A stretch of DNA of 64,000 nt from NCBI GenBank assembly GCA_002436005.1, contig DIXG01000088.1, positions 1 to 64,000 of the forward strand. The letters run 5' to 3'. Under the pieces are notes generated by a model. It was not told the DNA's origin. It saw nothing but the letters and a program-made list of their open reading frames with translations, and ran no database searches. The DNA is from Anaerolineaceae bacterium UBA6086 (GTDB lineage Bacteria; Chloroflexota; Anaerolineae; Anaerolineales; Anaerolineaceae). Of this stretch, positions 8,589-16,731 are shown in pieces. Position 1 is the stretch's first letter; every line of letters starts with the position of its first letter. Made by a program: the position numbers and the translations under genes.

Positions 8589-10472
8589 ATGCCGAAACTT
8601 GAAATTGGCAGCTACAGACCGATTTACCTGTGGGCTGGGCCAGGAACGATCCGCATGAATAAAATCAAGTTCATGGATTTCCCTGTTGATGAGATAGTCC
8701 ACCGAGAAGCACACTTCTTGTCGGGTGCAAAAGGGGTGGTGGAAGGGCTTTTTACCAATTGGGTGCACCTCACCTACAACTGGGGGTTTCCACCGGAAAT
8801 TGAAATTGAGGATTGGGAAGATTTCAGGCGGGCGGCTGATAATTATCATCAGGTTGGTTCGCCTGTTTTTGCTTATATTCAATCCTCAAACTGCGTTTTT
8901 GAGGGCAGTTTCAAGTCAAAGGATTGGTATGCCCGTGACCCCAAAGGCCGTAAGATTCATTATTATTCCGGGCGCTATATGGTGGATTGGACCCATCCGG
9001 AATGGATCCAGCACCTGAAGGGGTTGATTGCTGGCGCGATCGAACGTGGGGCAGATGGCATCTTTTTTGATAACCTCTGGTATGGGCAGCAGCCAAGCGC
9101 CTTAATGGGTGCCTGGGTGGGCGGCGCAGGATGTTACTGCGAGCGTTGCCAGGTGCTCTACCGGGCAGAAACAGGTGAATCCATCCCGTGTAAAATCCTG
9201 CCAGAGCGTGATGAGGTTGCCGACTACATCCGCTGGCGTGCAAAGCGGGTCACTGCTACGCTGCAAACGCTGGCAGATGAGGTTCACCGTCTGAAGCCTG
9301 ACGCGCTGATCAGTGCCAACGATTATGATGTCACCATGCGCAACAGTTACCTTGTCTATGGCTTGGATGTGGAAGCCCTGGCAAAGATCCAGGATGTGGT
9401 CATGGTGGAAAATTTTGCACTGCCGCGCTGGGATGAGTCACATCGGGAGCGGTTGGCTAATAATGCCCTCACCATCCGCAACACGCGCGAACTTGTCCGT
9501 GACCAGGCACATCTCAGTGTGCTCTCGTATGATGTGGGAATTGGGTTTGACCCGGTCTATCCACCGCGCAGGCACCAGCAGGGCATTGCCGAGGCTGCCG
9601 CCTGCGGCGCCAGTATGACCATTAAGGGGACGGAATACAACGATGGGAATCGGATGACCCTGCTGACGGATCCCGTTTATGCTCCGCAGCAGCAGGCGAT
9701 CGGAGAATACAATCGCTGGCTTTCGCAGCATAAGGATCTGTATCAGGACGGGATCAACACCGCCCAGGTTGGGCTGATGCACCCGGAAGAGGACCTGTGG
9801 CGTCACTGGATGTCGCTGGCACCCATTTATTATGGCGCATCCCAGGCGCTGACCGCTGCCGGGATTCCCTGGCGTGTGGTGCGCCAGGGTGACTCTCTGG
9901 CAGGGCTTTCCACCCTGCTGACCTTCACGCCCAGCACCAATCAGATTGATCCGTTGGATGATGGGATTCGCCAGGTACATATACCCTCGTTGCCGGGCTG
10001 GGGTTGGCGGAAGGCGAGCGCGGCTGCAAAGGGCAGTTTCTGGCATGATGTGATCGAGATGATCGGGTTATCCCTGCTGCGCGCCTATCACAGCAGCAAG
10101 TTAGCACGGCGTTTGCTGGATAGATTGAACATGGTCAAACTCGTCACCCAGACAGCCCTCTTTGATCTGCCCAGCCAGACGGAAACGGATACTTTATTGA
10201 ATGCGCTACCGCAAGGGATCTTTCCCATTGTGCAGTCAGGTGATCCTGTTTTGATCGAAACCTGGACGCGGGAAGGTCAACAGCAGGTGCATTTGGTGAA
10301 TTACAGCGACTACCCCCAGGCGGTCACGGTGGCATTTGGCGAATTTGTTCATGTGGATGTGATCTCAACCGGAAGTGAGGAAATCCTCAGCATGGAGGGT
10401 GAATCGGTTTCTTTTGAGCTGGATCTCTATGCGGTTCTGCTGATTCAGCAGGACCATCGGTTCTCAAACTAA
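8589..10472 (+). CDS. Uncharacterised TIM-barrel glycoside-hydrolase-like protein
   Basis: A cytoplasmic protein of 627 residues without signal peptide. The segment GADGIFFDNLWYG resembles the strand ends of putative glycosidase barrels (hypothetical GH / beta-galactosidase-like families). It is followed by a CYCERC cysteine cluster that could bind metal. A later barrel segment has SANDYDV and MVENF. The last about 90 residues (IETWTREGQQQVHLVNYSDY) look like the beta-sandwich found at the end of GH42-type enzymes. Substrate unknown. GGGAGGG about 11 bases upstream favours ATG 8589. The MFS transporter gene 25 bases downstream suggests that the pair takes up and processes one sugar or glycoside. 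Confidence 0.6.
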   Translation: MPKLEIGSYRPIYLWAGPGTIRMNKIKFMDFPVDEIVHREAHFLSGAKGVVEGLFTNWVHLTYNWGFPPEIEIEDWEDFRRAADNYHQVGSPVFAYIQSSNCVFEGSFKSKDWYARDPKGRKIHYYSGRYMVDWTHPEWIQHLKGLIAGAIERGADGIFFDNLWYGQQPSALMGAWVGGAGCYCERCQVLYRAETGESIPCKILPERDEVADYIRWRAKRVTATLQTLADEVHRLKPDALISANDYDVTMRNSYLVYGLDVEALAKIQDVVMVENFALPRWDESHRERLANNALTIRNTRELVRDQAHLSVLSYDVGIGFDPVYPPRRHQQGIAEAAACGASMTIKGTEYNDGNRMTLLTDPVYAPQQQAIGEYNRWLSQHKDLYQDGINTAQVGLMHPEEDLWRHWMSLAPIYYGASQALTAAGIPWRVVRQGDSLAGLSTLLTFTPSTNQIDPLDDGIRQVHIPSLPGWGWRKASAAAKGSFWHDVIEMIGLSLLRAYHSSKLARRLLDRLNMVKLVTQTALFDLPSQTETDTLLNALPQGIFPIVQSGDPVLIETWTREGQQQVHLVNYSDYPQAVTVAFGEFVHVDVISTGSEEILSMEGESVSFELDLYAVLLIQQDHRFSN

Positions 10473-10497
10473 TCGTTATCATTATTGGAGGAAGCAA

Positions 10498-11952
10498 ATG
10501 GAGCGAAAAATCCGCTGGTATGACTACATCACGATTAACATTTTTTATTTTGCGCTGACAGCACGATCGCAAACCCTAACGCCGCTGATTTTACCTTTGC
10601 TTGTGCAGGTCTTTATGGGAGACGAGGTGAAGGGCATGGCTTACGGCAATTTGCGCCTGTGGGCGTTGATGATTGCAGTGCTCATGCAGGGGCTGATCGG
10701 GATCCTCTCAGACCGCAGCACTTCCCGCCTGGGCCGCCGCCGGCCGTTTATCTTGATTGGCGGGATCACTGAAATTTTCGTATTCATCGGTATTGGTGTA
10801 ATTGCTGCCACTTTGAGCGGGACAACGGGTTACTGGGTCCTTTTTGCCGCCTATATCCTTTCGATGCTGTCCTCCAACACGGGTCATGCCGCAGTGCAGG
10901 GACTGATTCCGGATATTGTGCCGGAATCCAAGCATGGGATATTTTCTGGCGTCAAAGCCTTTTTCGAACTTCCAGCGCCATTGATTTTTGTCTCCTTTGT
11001 GATCACTAAAATGGTTGAGAATGAAAACCTGTGGGGGGCGTTACTGGTGCTCAGCGCAGTGGTGCTGATCTCCACGCTGATCACCATGTTTGCACCGGAA
11101 AAACCCATCAAACAACCGCCTTACCCGATGGATTGGAAGCCGATTTTGCGCTTGCTGGCAATGACCGTTGCCTTCACCGCAGTCATCCTGGGTTCGGGCG
11201 CTGTAGTTCGTTTTGTGAATTCATGGGCGAGCGGATTGGCGCAGATACCCTCGCTGATCATCATCGCTTCGGTTGGCATTTTGGGAATGCTTGTGGCGGT
11301 GGTATTAGGTGTTTGGGTCAGCGTGCGCATCAGCATCGGAGGCGAAGCTGCTAAAGGGAAATCCTCCTTCACATGGTGGGTGGTCAACCGCCTGGCGTTC
11401 CTGGTGGGCTCCACCAACCTGGCCAGTTTTGTTCTCTACTTCATCCAGGAACGTTTCCCTGAGTTACAGGGTGCTGCCGCCGCGGGACCAACGGCTATGC
11501 TGGTGATGTTTGTCGGGATTGCCATCCTGATCTCGAGCATTCCGGCTGGCTGGATTACGGACAAACTGGGGCGCAAAAAGGTGTGCGCGTTTAGCGGCGT
11601 GCTGGCAATGGCGGGCACGGTGGTGGTGCTGGCGTCGTTCAATATGACGATCCTGTATGTTGGCGGGCTGATGGTGGGTATTGCGATAGGGTTCTTCTAC
11701 TCAGCCAGCTGGGCTTTGGGCACCACGCTTGTACCCAAAGAAGAAGCTGGACGTTATCTTGGTATCCAGAACCTGGCAGGAGCCGGCGCAGGTGCGGTTG
11801 GCGCCTACATCGGCGGTCCAATCGGCGATGGGATTGGATTTACCGTGCTGATGGGCATCTTCGGGTTGCTGTTCCTGATCTCCACCCTGGCATTATTCGG
11901 GATCACGGAGCAAACCATGACAGCGAAGGGTGAAAATCAAGCTGTTTTGTAG
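10498..11952 (+). CDS. MFS transporter, GPH-like sugar symporter
   Basis: A 484-residue membrane protein with about twelve hydrophobic segments. The loop between helices 2 and 3 reads SDRSTSRLGRRRPFI, a close version of the motif of glycoside-pentoside-hexuronide and sucrose-type MFS carriers. A second basic loop DKLGRKK marks the C-terminal half. It probably imports a glycoside with a cation. GGAGGAAGCAA directly before ATG 10498 is a strong ribosome binding site. It is in an apparent operon with the TIM-barrel protein and is followed by a terminator-like hairpin. Confidence 0.85.
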   Translation: MERKIRWYDYITINIFYFALTARSQTLTPLILPLLVQVFMGDEVKGMAYGNLRLWALMIAVLMQGLIGILSDRSTSRLGRRRPFILIGGITEIFVFIGIGVIAATLSGTTGYWVLFAAYILSMLSSNTGHAAVQGLIPDIVPESKHGIFSGVKAFFELPAPLIFVSFVITKMVENENLWGALLVLSAVVLISTLITMFAPEKPIKQPPYPMDWKPILRLLAMTVAFTAVILGSGAVVRFVNSWASGLAQIPSLIIIASVGILGMLVAVVLGVWVSVRISIGGEAAKGKSSFTWWVVNRLAFLVGSTNLASFVLYFIQERFPELQGAAAAGPTAMLVMFVGIAILISSIPAGWITDKLGRKKVCAFSGVLAMAGTVVVLASFNMTILYVGGLMVGIAIGFFYSASWALGTTLVPKEEAGRYLGIQNLAGAGAGAVGAYIGGPIGDGIGFTVLMGIFGLLFLISTLALFGITEQTMTAKGENQAVL

Positions 11953-11973
11953 GGAGTAGCTTTAATGAGAGTC

Positions 11974-12013
11974 TAACCCCGCACGAAAGCACAATTTTCC
12001 TGCGGGGTTATTT
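11974..12013 (+). terminator. Hairpin after the MFS gene
   Basis: AACCCCGCA (11975-11983) and TGCGGGGTT (12001-12009) form a perfect 9-bp GC-rich stem with a 17-base loop. It is followed by a short ATTT run. It is likely the end of the TIM-barrel/MFS transcript. Confidence 0.6.
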
Positions 12014-12038
12014 GCGTGCAAAATTATTAATTGTCGTG

Positions 12039-12044
12039 TATAAT
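12039..12044 (+). promoter_or_regulatory. Candidate -10 element for the ABC-F transcript
   Basis: A perfect TATAAT preceded directly by TG. No good -35 is visible at the usual distance. It would start an RNA leader of about 140 bases that contains a six-codon open frame (12076-12096) before the ABC-F gene. Confidence 0.4.
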
Positions 12045-12075
12045 TTACTCTGGATCTTTTTAGTAGGAGTTGTGC

Positions 12076-12096
12076 ATGACACGCAATAACCTGTAA
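12076..12096 (+). CDS. Possible leader peptide MTRNNL before the ABC-F gene
   Basis: ATG, five codons (Thr Arg Asn Asn Leu) and TAA, with TAGGAG at 12064-12069 six bases upstream of the ATG. The spacing is ideal for translation. It lies between the candidate -10 at 12039 and the ABC-F start at 12188. Many ABC-F genes are known to be induced by ribosome stalling on short leader peptides, which makes this placement notable. There is no proof of translation, and I did not find clear alternative attenuator stems. Confidence 0.3.
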   Translation: MTRNNL

Positions 12097-12187
12097 CAAT
12101 CTCAGTGTTTTGGAAAGCCATTTTCAGGTTGGATCATTTAATCCGAGGGCTTTTCCTGGGTTTTTCTGTTTAAGAAAGCAGGTTATC

Positions 12188-13864
12188 GTGTTATCAGTAC
12201 AAAATCTTTCGAAATCATACGGTCTCAATTCCGTTTTTAAACAAATCACTTTCAGTCTGAACCAGGGGGAACGAGCTGCGTTGGTGGGACCCAACGGCAG
12301 CGGTAAATCCACCTTGATGAATATCATTGCCGGGTTGGAGATTCCCGATGCGGGTTCGGTCAGCCTGACGCCAGCCGACTTACGGATTGGATATTTGCAG
12401 CAGGGCATCTCATTTGTCGAGGGTGAAACGATTGGAGAGTTTCTCAATCACTTTTCCATTGACATACAGCATGCCCTTTCAGATCTTGAAAAAGTATGTG
12501 ATGCATTGGTGGATACCCCTCAGGATCCCGATCTGATCGTGCGTTATGACAAAACGCTCAGGGACTTAAACCGTGCCCAGCAAATGGAAGGCACCCGGCT
12601 GGATATTTTGGCTGGGTTTGAGCTGGTGGATATTCCCTCACAAACGCCGATTGCAGAGCTCTCTGGAGGACAAAAAGTGCGCCTGGCGCTGGCGGGTGTG
12701 CTGCTGGATGCTCCTCAATTGCTCTTGTTGGATGAGCCCACGAACCACCTCGATCTTGCCATGCGGGAGTGGCTCAGGGATTGGGTTTTGGGCTATCAGG
12801 GTGCCATTTTACTCATTTCCCATGATCGCGCCTTTTTGGATGCGGTGATCCACAAAGTGATCGCCTTTTCTCCCGCTGGGGAGGGCGTGGATGAATATCA
12901 TGGAAATTATTCAGATTATCTGGATGCGCGTGAGGCCGCTTTTGCCATAGCCAGGCAGGATTATGTAGATCAACAGGAGGAGATCAAGCGGTTGAAAAAA
13001 GCCGCGCGCAGCGTGCGTGATAATGCCAAATCCCATAAGGGCGGTAAGGCAGATCCAAAAAATACCGATGGCTTCTCTGCAGGCTTTTTCAAGGATCACT
13101 CGCTTGAAACCATCAGACGCGCAAAGCAAATCGAGAAACGCGTGGACTTTCTGGAAGGTGAAGGGGCGCTGGAAAAACCCGCACACACTTGGGAAATGCG
13201 CATGAAATTTGGGGAAACGCCTGAAAGCGGGCAAATTGCTCTGAGCACCGAGCGCTTGAGCATCGGGTATGATGGCGAAGCCTTGCTGCCGCCCATCACG
13301 CAGACGGTTACACATGGCCAACGTGTGGCGCTGGTGGGTCCAAACGGAGTCGGCAAAACAACCTTTTTCAAGACACTGTTGGGTGAGGTTGCCCCCCTTT
13401 CAGGTAGTTTCCACTTTGGAAGCGGGGTGCAGCCTGGCTACCTTTCACAGGAGCAGGAAATGCTTGCCCCCGCCCTGACCGTGCTGGATACCATTCACTC
13501 CCGGTCAGACCTGGCAAACCATACGGATGCCCGTCGTTTTTTGCATCGTTTCTTGTTCAAGGGCGATGAAGTGTTTCAAACCGTTGATACCCTCTCCTTT
13601 GGGCAGCGTTCTAGATTGATGCTGGCGCTGCTGGTGGCACAGCACTGCAATTTATTGCTGCTGGATGAACCGCTCAATCACCTGGACCTGGAATCGCAGG
13701 AAGCTTTTGAGTCGGCGCTCAGCACCTTTGAGGGCACAATCCTTGCGATTGCGCATGATCGCTATTTCATTGATCGGTTTGCCCAGATCATCTGGGAATT
13801 TTCAGAGGAGGGCATTCGGACGGATTTCTCTCAGGAAATGATTGCAAATATCATGAGAGATTGA
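12188..13864 (+). CDS. ABC-F family ATPase
   Basis: A 558-residue soluble protein with two ABC domains and no membrane part, so it acts on the ribosome or as a translation factor rather than as a transporter. Domain 1 has GPNGSGKST and LSGGQKVRLALA; domain 2 has GPNGVGKTT and LSFGQRSRLMLA. The charged helical linker around residues 240-320 contains a basic stretch (KKAARSVRDNAKSHKGGK). GTG 12188 is chosen because the protein then starts MLSVQNLSKSYG, as expected for an ABC-F N-terminus, and AGCAGG lies six bases upstream. A TTG at 12110 would add 26 unlikely residues. It could be antibiotic-protective (ARE) or a housekeeping Uup/EttA-like factor; the subgroup is not decided by reading. Confidence 0.9.
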   Translation: MLSVQNLSKSYGLNSVFKQITFSLNQGERAALVGPNGSGKSTLMNIIAGLEIPDAGSVSLTPADLRIGYLQQGISFVEGETIGEFLNHFSIDIQHALSDLEKVCDALVDTPQDPDLIVRYDKTLRDLNRAQQMEGTRLDILAGFELVDIPSQTPIAELSGGQKVRLALAGVLLDAPQLLLLDEPTNHLDLAMREWLRDWVLGYQGAILLISHDRAFLDAVIHKVIAFSPAGEGVDEYHGNYSDYLDAREAAFAIARQDYVDQQEEIKRLKKAARSVRDNAKSHKGGKADPKNTDGFSAGFFKDHSLETIRRAKQIEKRVDFLEGEGALEKPAHTWEMRMKFGETPESGQIALSTERLSIGYDGEALLPPITQTVTHGQRVALVGPNGVGKTTFFKTLLGEVAPLSGSFHFGSGVQPGYLSQEQEMLAPALTVLDTIHSRSDLANHTDARRFLHRFLFKGDEVFQTVDTLSFGQRSRLMLALLVAQHCNLLLLDEPLNHLDLESQEAFESALSTFEGTILAIAHDRYFIDRFAQIIWEFSEEGIRTDFSQEMIANIMRD

Positions 13865-13912
13865 TCTTGGCGAAGAATCTGAATCAGGGGGATATTTGCT
13901 GATTAAAATAGG

Positions 13913-13939
13913 AGAACCGAGCACGCCGTGCTCGGTTCT
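13913..13939. terminator. Near-perfect 27-base palindrome after the ABC-F gene
   Basis: AGAACCGAGCACG and CGTGCTCGGTTCT form a 13-base stem around a single central base. There is no T-run after it on the plus strand, while an A-rich stretch before it would give T residues on the minus strand. It may end transcription or protect the 3' end of the ABC-F mRNA. Confidence 0.5.
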
Positions 13940-13957
13940 CTATAGAAGGAGAAAACG

Positions 13958-14122
13958 ATGTGGTCCTCAAACTGTTGTGTTCAGTATAGCCGCCCTGATG
14001 TAAGGATGCTTGACGGCTGCCCCCTTTGTTTCCTACGATTACCCCACGCATCGATGAGAATTTGTTTCCCCCCTGTGGATTTGCCAGCCGGGACTGCCAG
14101 CCGGGACTGCTTTGTGATATGA
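13958..14122 (+). CDS. Possible small cysteine-rich protein (54 residues)
   Basis: An open frame with AGAAGGAG seven bases before its ATG, so the initiation signal is good. The product has six cysteines, including a CC pair and a CPLC motif. The DNA near its end contains two adjacent copies of GCCAGCCGGGACT. No family is recognised and the codon choice does not look strongly like a coding gene. It could be chance in the 290-base gap between the ABC-F and NifU-like genes. Confidence 0.2.
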   Translation: MWSSNCCVQYSRPDVRMLDGCPLCFLRLPHASMRICFPPVDLPAGTASRDCFVI

Positions 14123-14153
14123 TTTGATCAGCTAACAAACAGGAGAAACGCCC

Positions 14154-14396
14154 ATGACAGACCAGGATTTTTCAATTGAAGAAAAAATTTACGCACTGAT
14201 CGATCAGTTGAATGCATACATTGAGCAATATCATGGCGGCTCTGTTGCGATTGATCGCATTGAGGGCAATGTTGTGTATGTCAGGTTGGGGGGTGCCTGT
14301 GAGGAATGCCCACTCTCGACTGCCACCCTGCACGGTTGGGTTGCCGGTACCTTACGGCAGTTCTTTCCTGATCTTCAGGTGGCACGCGCTGACTGA
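14154..14396 (+). CDS. NifU-like Fe-S scaffold domain protein
   Basis: An 80-residue protein equal to a single NifU C-terminal (Nfu) domain. The CxxC motif is Cys49-Glu-Glu-Cys52 in GGACEECPLS, where a [4Fe-4S] cluster would be bridged between two subunits. Nfu proteins carry and deliver Fe-S clusters. CAGGAG eleven bases before ATG 14154 supports the start. It stands alone, without isc or suf genes in the window. Confidence 0.85.
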   Translation: MTDQDFSIEEKIYALIDQLNAYIEQYHGGSVAIDRIEGNVVYVRLGGACEECPLSTATLHGWVAGTLRQFFPDLQVARAD

Positions 14397-14430
14397 AATC
14401 TTTCAAATTTCTTAATTTTAATTCGAATAA

Positions 14431-14460
14431 CACCCGTGGATCCACGGATGTTGCTTTTAA
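14431..14460. terminator. Bidirectional hairpin between nfu-like and chelatase genes
   Basis: CACCCGTGGATCCACGGATG (14431-14450) is almost self-complementary, followed by TTGCTTTTA. It separates two convergent genes and probably ends both transcripts. Confidence 0.45.
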
Positions 14461-14486
14461 CGCGTTGTCTTAGGTTTGCAGGGAAA

Positions 14487-15497
14487 TCAATCCCCTTCAG
14501 GTTTTTGTTTGTTCGCCGACCCTTTTACCGTCCCCAGGTAGATCTCATTCTGTACGGTTCGGTAAAGGGTTTCACTGCGCAGGTCGCGCAGGGTATAGCA
14601 GGGTGCCTCGAGGTGGTCGGCAAGTGCCTGAGCCAGGCCCTGGTCAAAGGCTTCATGCTCCATGTTGATCACCACAGAGCGAATGCCTTCCGAAGCAATT
14701 TGCTGGGCAATGAAGTTCGATTCAACATGCGGGGGTTTGCCTTCCATTGAAACATTCCCGGCGCCATCTGTCAGCGTGATCAATAGCGGCGCCACATCCG
14801 GATGCAGGGTCTTTTCTCTTTTCAAAACCTGGTAGGCCATGTTTAATCCTGCAGAGAGGGGCGTTTTTCCGCCGACGGGGATATCCGCCAGGGCGCGCTG
14901 CGCCAGCAGCACCGAATTGGTGGGCGGCAGCACGAGGGTAGCCCGATCCTTCTGAAACACAATTAAGCCCACCCGGTCACGACGTTGATAAGCATCGGTC
15001 AGCAGCGAGAGAATGGCGCCTTTGGTGGCAGACATCCGCTCAGCGACTGCCATCGACCAGGACGCATCGACCAGGAACAGGATCAGGTTGGCAGACCTGC
15101 GCACACGAACTTTTCGCTGGTAATCCTCGCGCCTGACGGCGAATGCCACATCTCTTTCCTCACGCATTTTTTGGCGTGCTTTCTGGAAGGGGGCAGCTGC
15201 TCGCAGCGTGGCATCAAAGGCGAGGTCATCGGCTTTACCATTGGCTGGGCGCGATTGCACATAGCGACCCCGTTTGCGATCGGTTTGGGTTTGTGATCGC
15301 CTTCCGCCATGCTTACGCATCATTTGATCAAGAGGTGTATCCAGCCGGCGCGGCTCGAAAGTCTCACCCGGGGTGATCTTTTTTCCCCCATCCCACCAAT
15401 GAGCGGTGGCGTCTTGAAAAACATCCTGTCGTGAGGGTTCTACGGGCTCGGGTCCAGGGGATTCGTCGCTAATCTCGAGATGGGGGGAGACTGACTT
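14487..15497 (-). CDS. Chelatase VWA part (ChlD/BchD-like), read after a -1 frame change
   Basis: This is the second half of the chelatase gene. It is in the -1 frame relative to the AAA+ half, and the frame is open from the A9 run at 15496-15504. The first about 60 residues form an acidic/proline linker and contain WWDGGKKITPGETFEPRRLD and TPLDQMMRKHGGRR, a conserved region of fused chelatase subunits. The VWA (integrin I) domain follows, with an intact MIDAS DASWS. If translation begins internally, the first ATG is at 15323. With the AAA+ half it makes a 701-residue product, the usual size of ChlID-type putative cobaltochelatase subunits. No large CobN/ChlH subunit is in the window. Confidence 0.85.
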   Translation of the reverse strand, partial: KSVSPHLEISDESPGPEPVEPSRQDVFQDATAHWWDGGKKITPGETFEPRRLDTPLDQMMRKHGGRRSQTQTDRKRGRYVQSRPANGKADDLAFDATLRAAAPFQKARQKMREERDVAFAVRREDYQRKVRVRRSANLILFLVDASWSMAVAERMSATKGAILSLLTDAYQRRDRVGLIVFQKDRATLVLPPTNSVLLAQRALADIPVGGKTPLSAGLNMAYQVLKREKTLHPDVAPLLITLTDGAGNVSMEGKPPHVESNFIAQQIASEGIRSVVINMEHEAFDQGLAQALADHLEAPCYTLRDLRSETLYRTVQNEIYLGTVKGSANKQKPEGD

Positions 15498-16591
15498 TTT
15501 TTTTCCTCGGAATCGGGTTCGGTAGGCTTTTGCTCATCTTCCGAAGGCGTGCCTTCAGAGGCGGCGCCCTTTAATTGCTCGATATGCTCTTCAAGCTGAG
15601 TCACGCCCATGTCTGACTGCCTGAAGGGGCCAGCTTTGACCCGGTGGGGTAATGCCAGTTCTGCAGCCAGGGCGATGTCATGCGGGGTGATGGCATCTCG
15701 GCCTTCAAAGGCGGCTTGCGCCCGTGAAGCTTTCAGGATTACCAAATCTGCCCGGTGACCATCCACCTGCATCTTTGCGGTCAGATCCGCGATCACCAGC
15801 AGGTCACGGCTGGAGTAGCTCACATGGTTCACCAGCTGGCGTGCTTTTTCGATCTGTTCAGAGAGCTTGTGTTCCTGGGAAAGCCATTCCTCACGGAACG
15901 CCTCGGGATCGGCTTCAAACGCCAGGTTTCTTTCCATGATCTGCACCCGCTGACGGGGCTCCAGGATGCCGTGGATATCCACGGAGAGCGCAAATCGATC
16001 CAACAGCTGAGGCCGCAAATCGCCTTCTTCGGGGTTCATTGTGCCTACCAGGATGAAACGCGCCGGGTGAGCAAAGGAAATGCCTTCCCGTTCCACCATG
16101 TTCATACCCATGGCGGCAGAATCCAGCAGCACATCTACCACGTGGTCATCCAGCAGGTTGACCTCGTCAATATACAGCAAGCCGCGGTTTGCAGAAGCCA
16201 AAACGCCCGGCTCAAAGCGGCGTTCGCCTTTTTGGATCGCTTTTTCGATATCCAGTGTGCCAACCACACGGTCTTCCGTGGCTGAAATAGGGAGGTTGAT
16301 GAAGGGGGTTTGCCTGGTTTCAACAGTGGGCGCTTCGCCCTTCGAAAAACGTTCACGGCATTCAGTGCACCAGGTGACGGGTTTGTCGGGGTCACAGCCA
16401 AAACGGCAGCCCTGAACCACGCTGACGGGAGGTAATAGTGCTGCCAGGGCGCGGGCTGCGGTGGACTTGGCTGTGCCGCGTTCGCCGCGAATCAACACGC
16501 CGCCAATCCGGGGGTCAATAGCATTCAGGATGAGGGCGCGCCGCATGCGGTTTTGGCCCACGATAGCTGTAAAAGGATAGATCACTCGCAT
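15440..16591 (-). CDS. Chelatase AAA+ part (ChlI/BchI-like), short product
   Basis: A 383-residue product in the initial frame that contains a complete ChlI-type AAA+ motor of a Mg- or Co-chelatase. Walker A GERGTAKS is at residues 36-43, a cysteine-bearing insert (CRFGC, CTEC) lies at about 63-80, and Walker B reads LLYIDEVNLL. The sensor region has VGTMNPEEGDLRPQLLDRFA. After the AAA+ core the frame runs through an acidic linker to an A9 run and stops 17 codons later. A -1 shift there joins it to the VWA part (14487-15497). The short product alone resembles the small ATPase subunit of three-part chelatases. Product metal (Mg or Co) is not decided; Co is more likely since no bacteriochlorophyll genes are seen here. 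Confidence 0.9.
   Translation of the reverse strand: MRVIYPFTAIVGQNRMRRALILNAIDPRIGGVLIRGERGTAKSTAARALAALLPPVSVVQGCRFGCDPDKPVTWCTECRERFSKGEAPTVETRQTPFINLPISATEDRVVGTLDIEKAIQKGERRFEPGVLASANRGLLYIDEVNLLDDHVVDVLLDSAAMGMNMVEREGISFAHPARFILVGTMNPEEGDLRPQLLDRFALSVDIHGILEPRQRVQIMERNLAFEADPEAFREEWLSQEHKLSEQIEKARQLVNHVSYSSRDLLVIADLTAKMQVDGHRADLVILKASRAQAAFEGRDAITPHDIALAAELALPHRVKAGPFRQSDMGVTQLEEHIEQLKGAASEGTPSEDEQKPTEPDSEEKKSQSPPISRLATNPLDPSP
15496..15504 (-). promoter_or_regulatory. A9 slippery site in the chelatase gene
   Basis: On the coding strand the sequence reads GAG GAA AAA AAA AGT in the initial frame, so an A AAA AAA heptamer sits in register for a -1 slip. The next -1 codons (AAG TCA GTC) continue without a stop into the VWA domain. 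Either ribosomal frameshifting or RNA polymerase slippage adding one A would give the 701-residue protein. I do not see a strong downstream stem; GAGG lies directly before the run, closer than is usual for a stimulator. A sequencing error in the homopolymer is the alternative. Confidence 0.6.
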
Positions 16592-16719
16592 CTTTTCTTC
16601 CGTGTCAAATTAATTTTCAAATTCAGTTTACCACTTCTCAAGATAAATCAACAACTTTGTAGAGGTGGAAGGTCCTGGCTGATTTTCCTCGTTTAGCCAA
16701 CGTTCTTGAAATAATAGGC

Positions 16720-16725
16720 TAAAAT
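16720..16725 (+). promoter_or_regulatory. TAAAAT -10 element, leaderless holB start
   Basis: The hexamer ends six bases before the holB ATG at 16732, and no Shine-Dalgarno sequence is present. Transcription would begin at or next to the A of the ATG. A good -35 is not visible. Confidence 0.4.
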
Positions 16726-16731
16726 ACAGCC

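Noticed and set aside
12110..12187. N-terminal extension of the ABC-F protein from TTG 12110
   Set aside because: The 26 added residues lack similarity to ABC-F N-termini, whereas GTG 12188 begins at the expected first strand.
14487..15323. VWA gene as an independent gene from ATG 15323
   Set aside because: Conserved chelatase linker sequence is found upstream of this ATG in the same frame back to the A9 run, so the natural product is the fusion, although internal initiation is not excluded.
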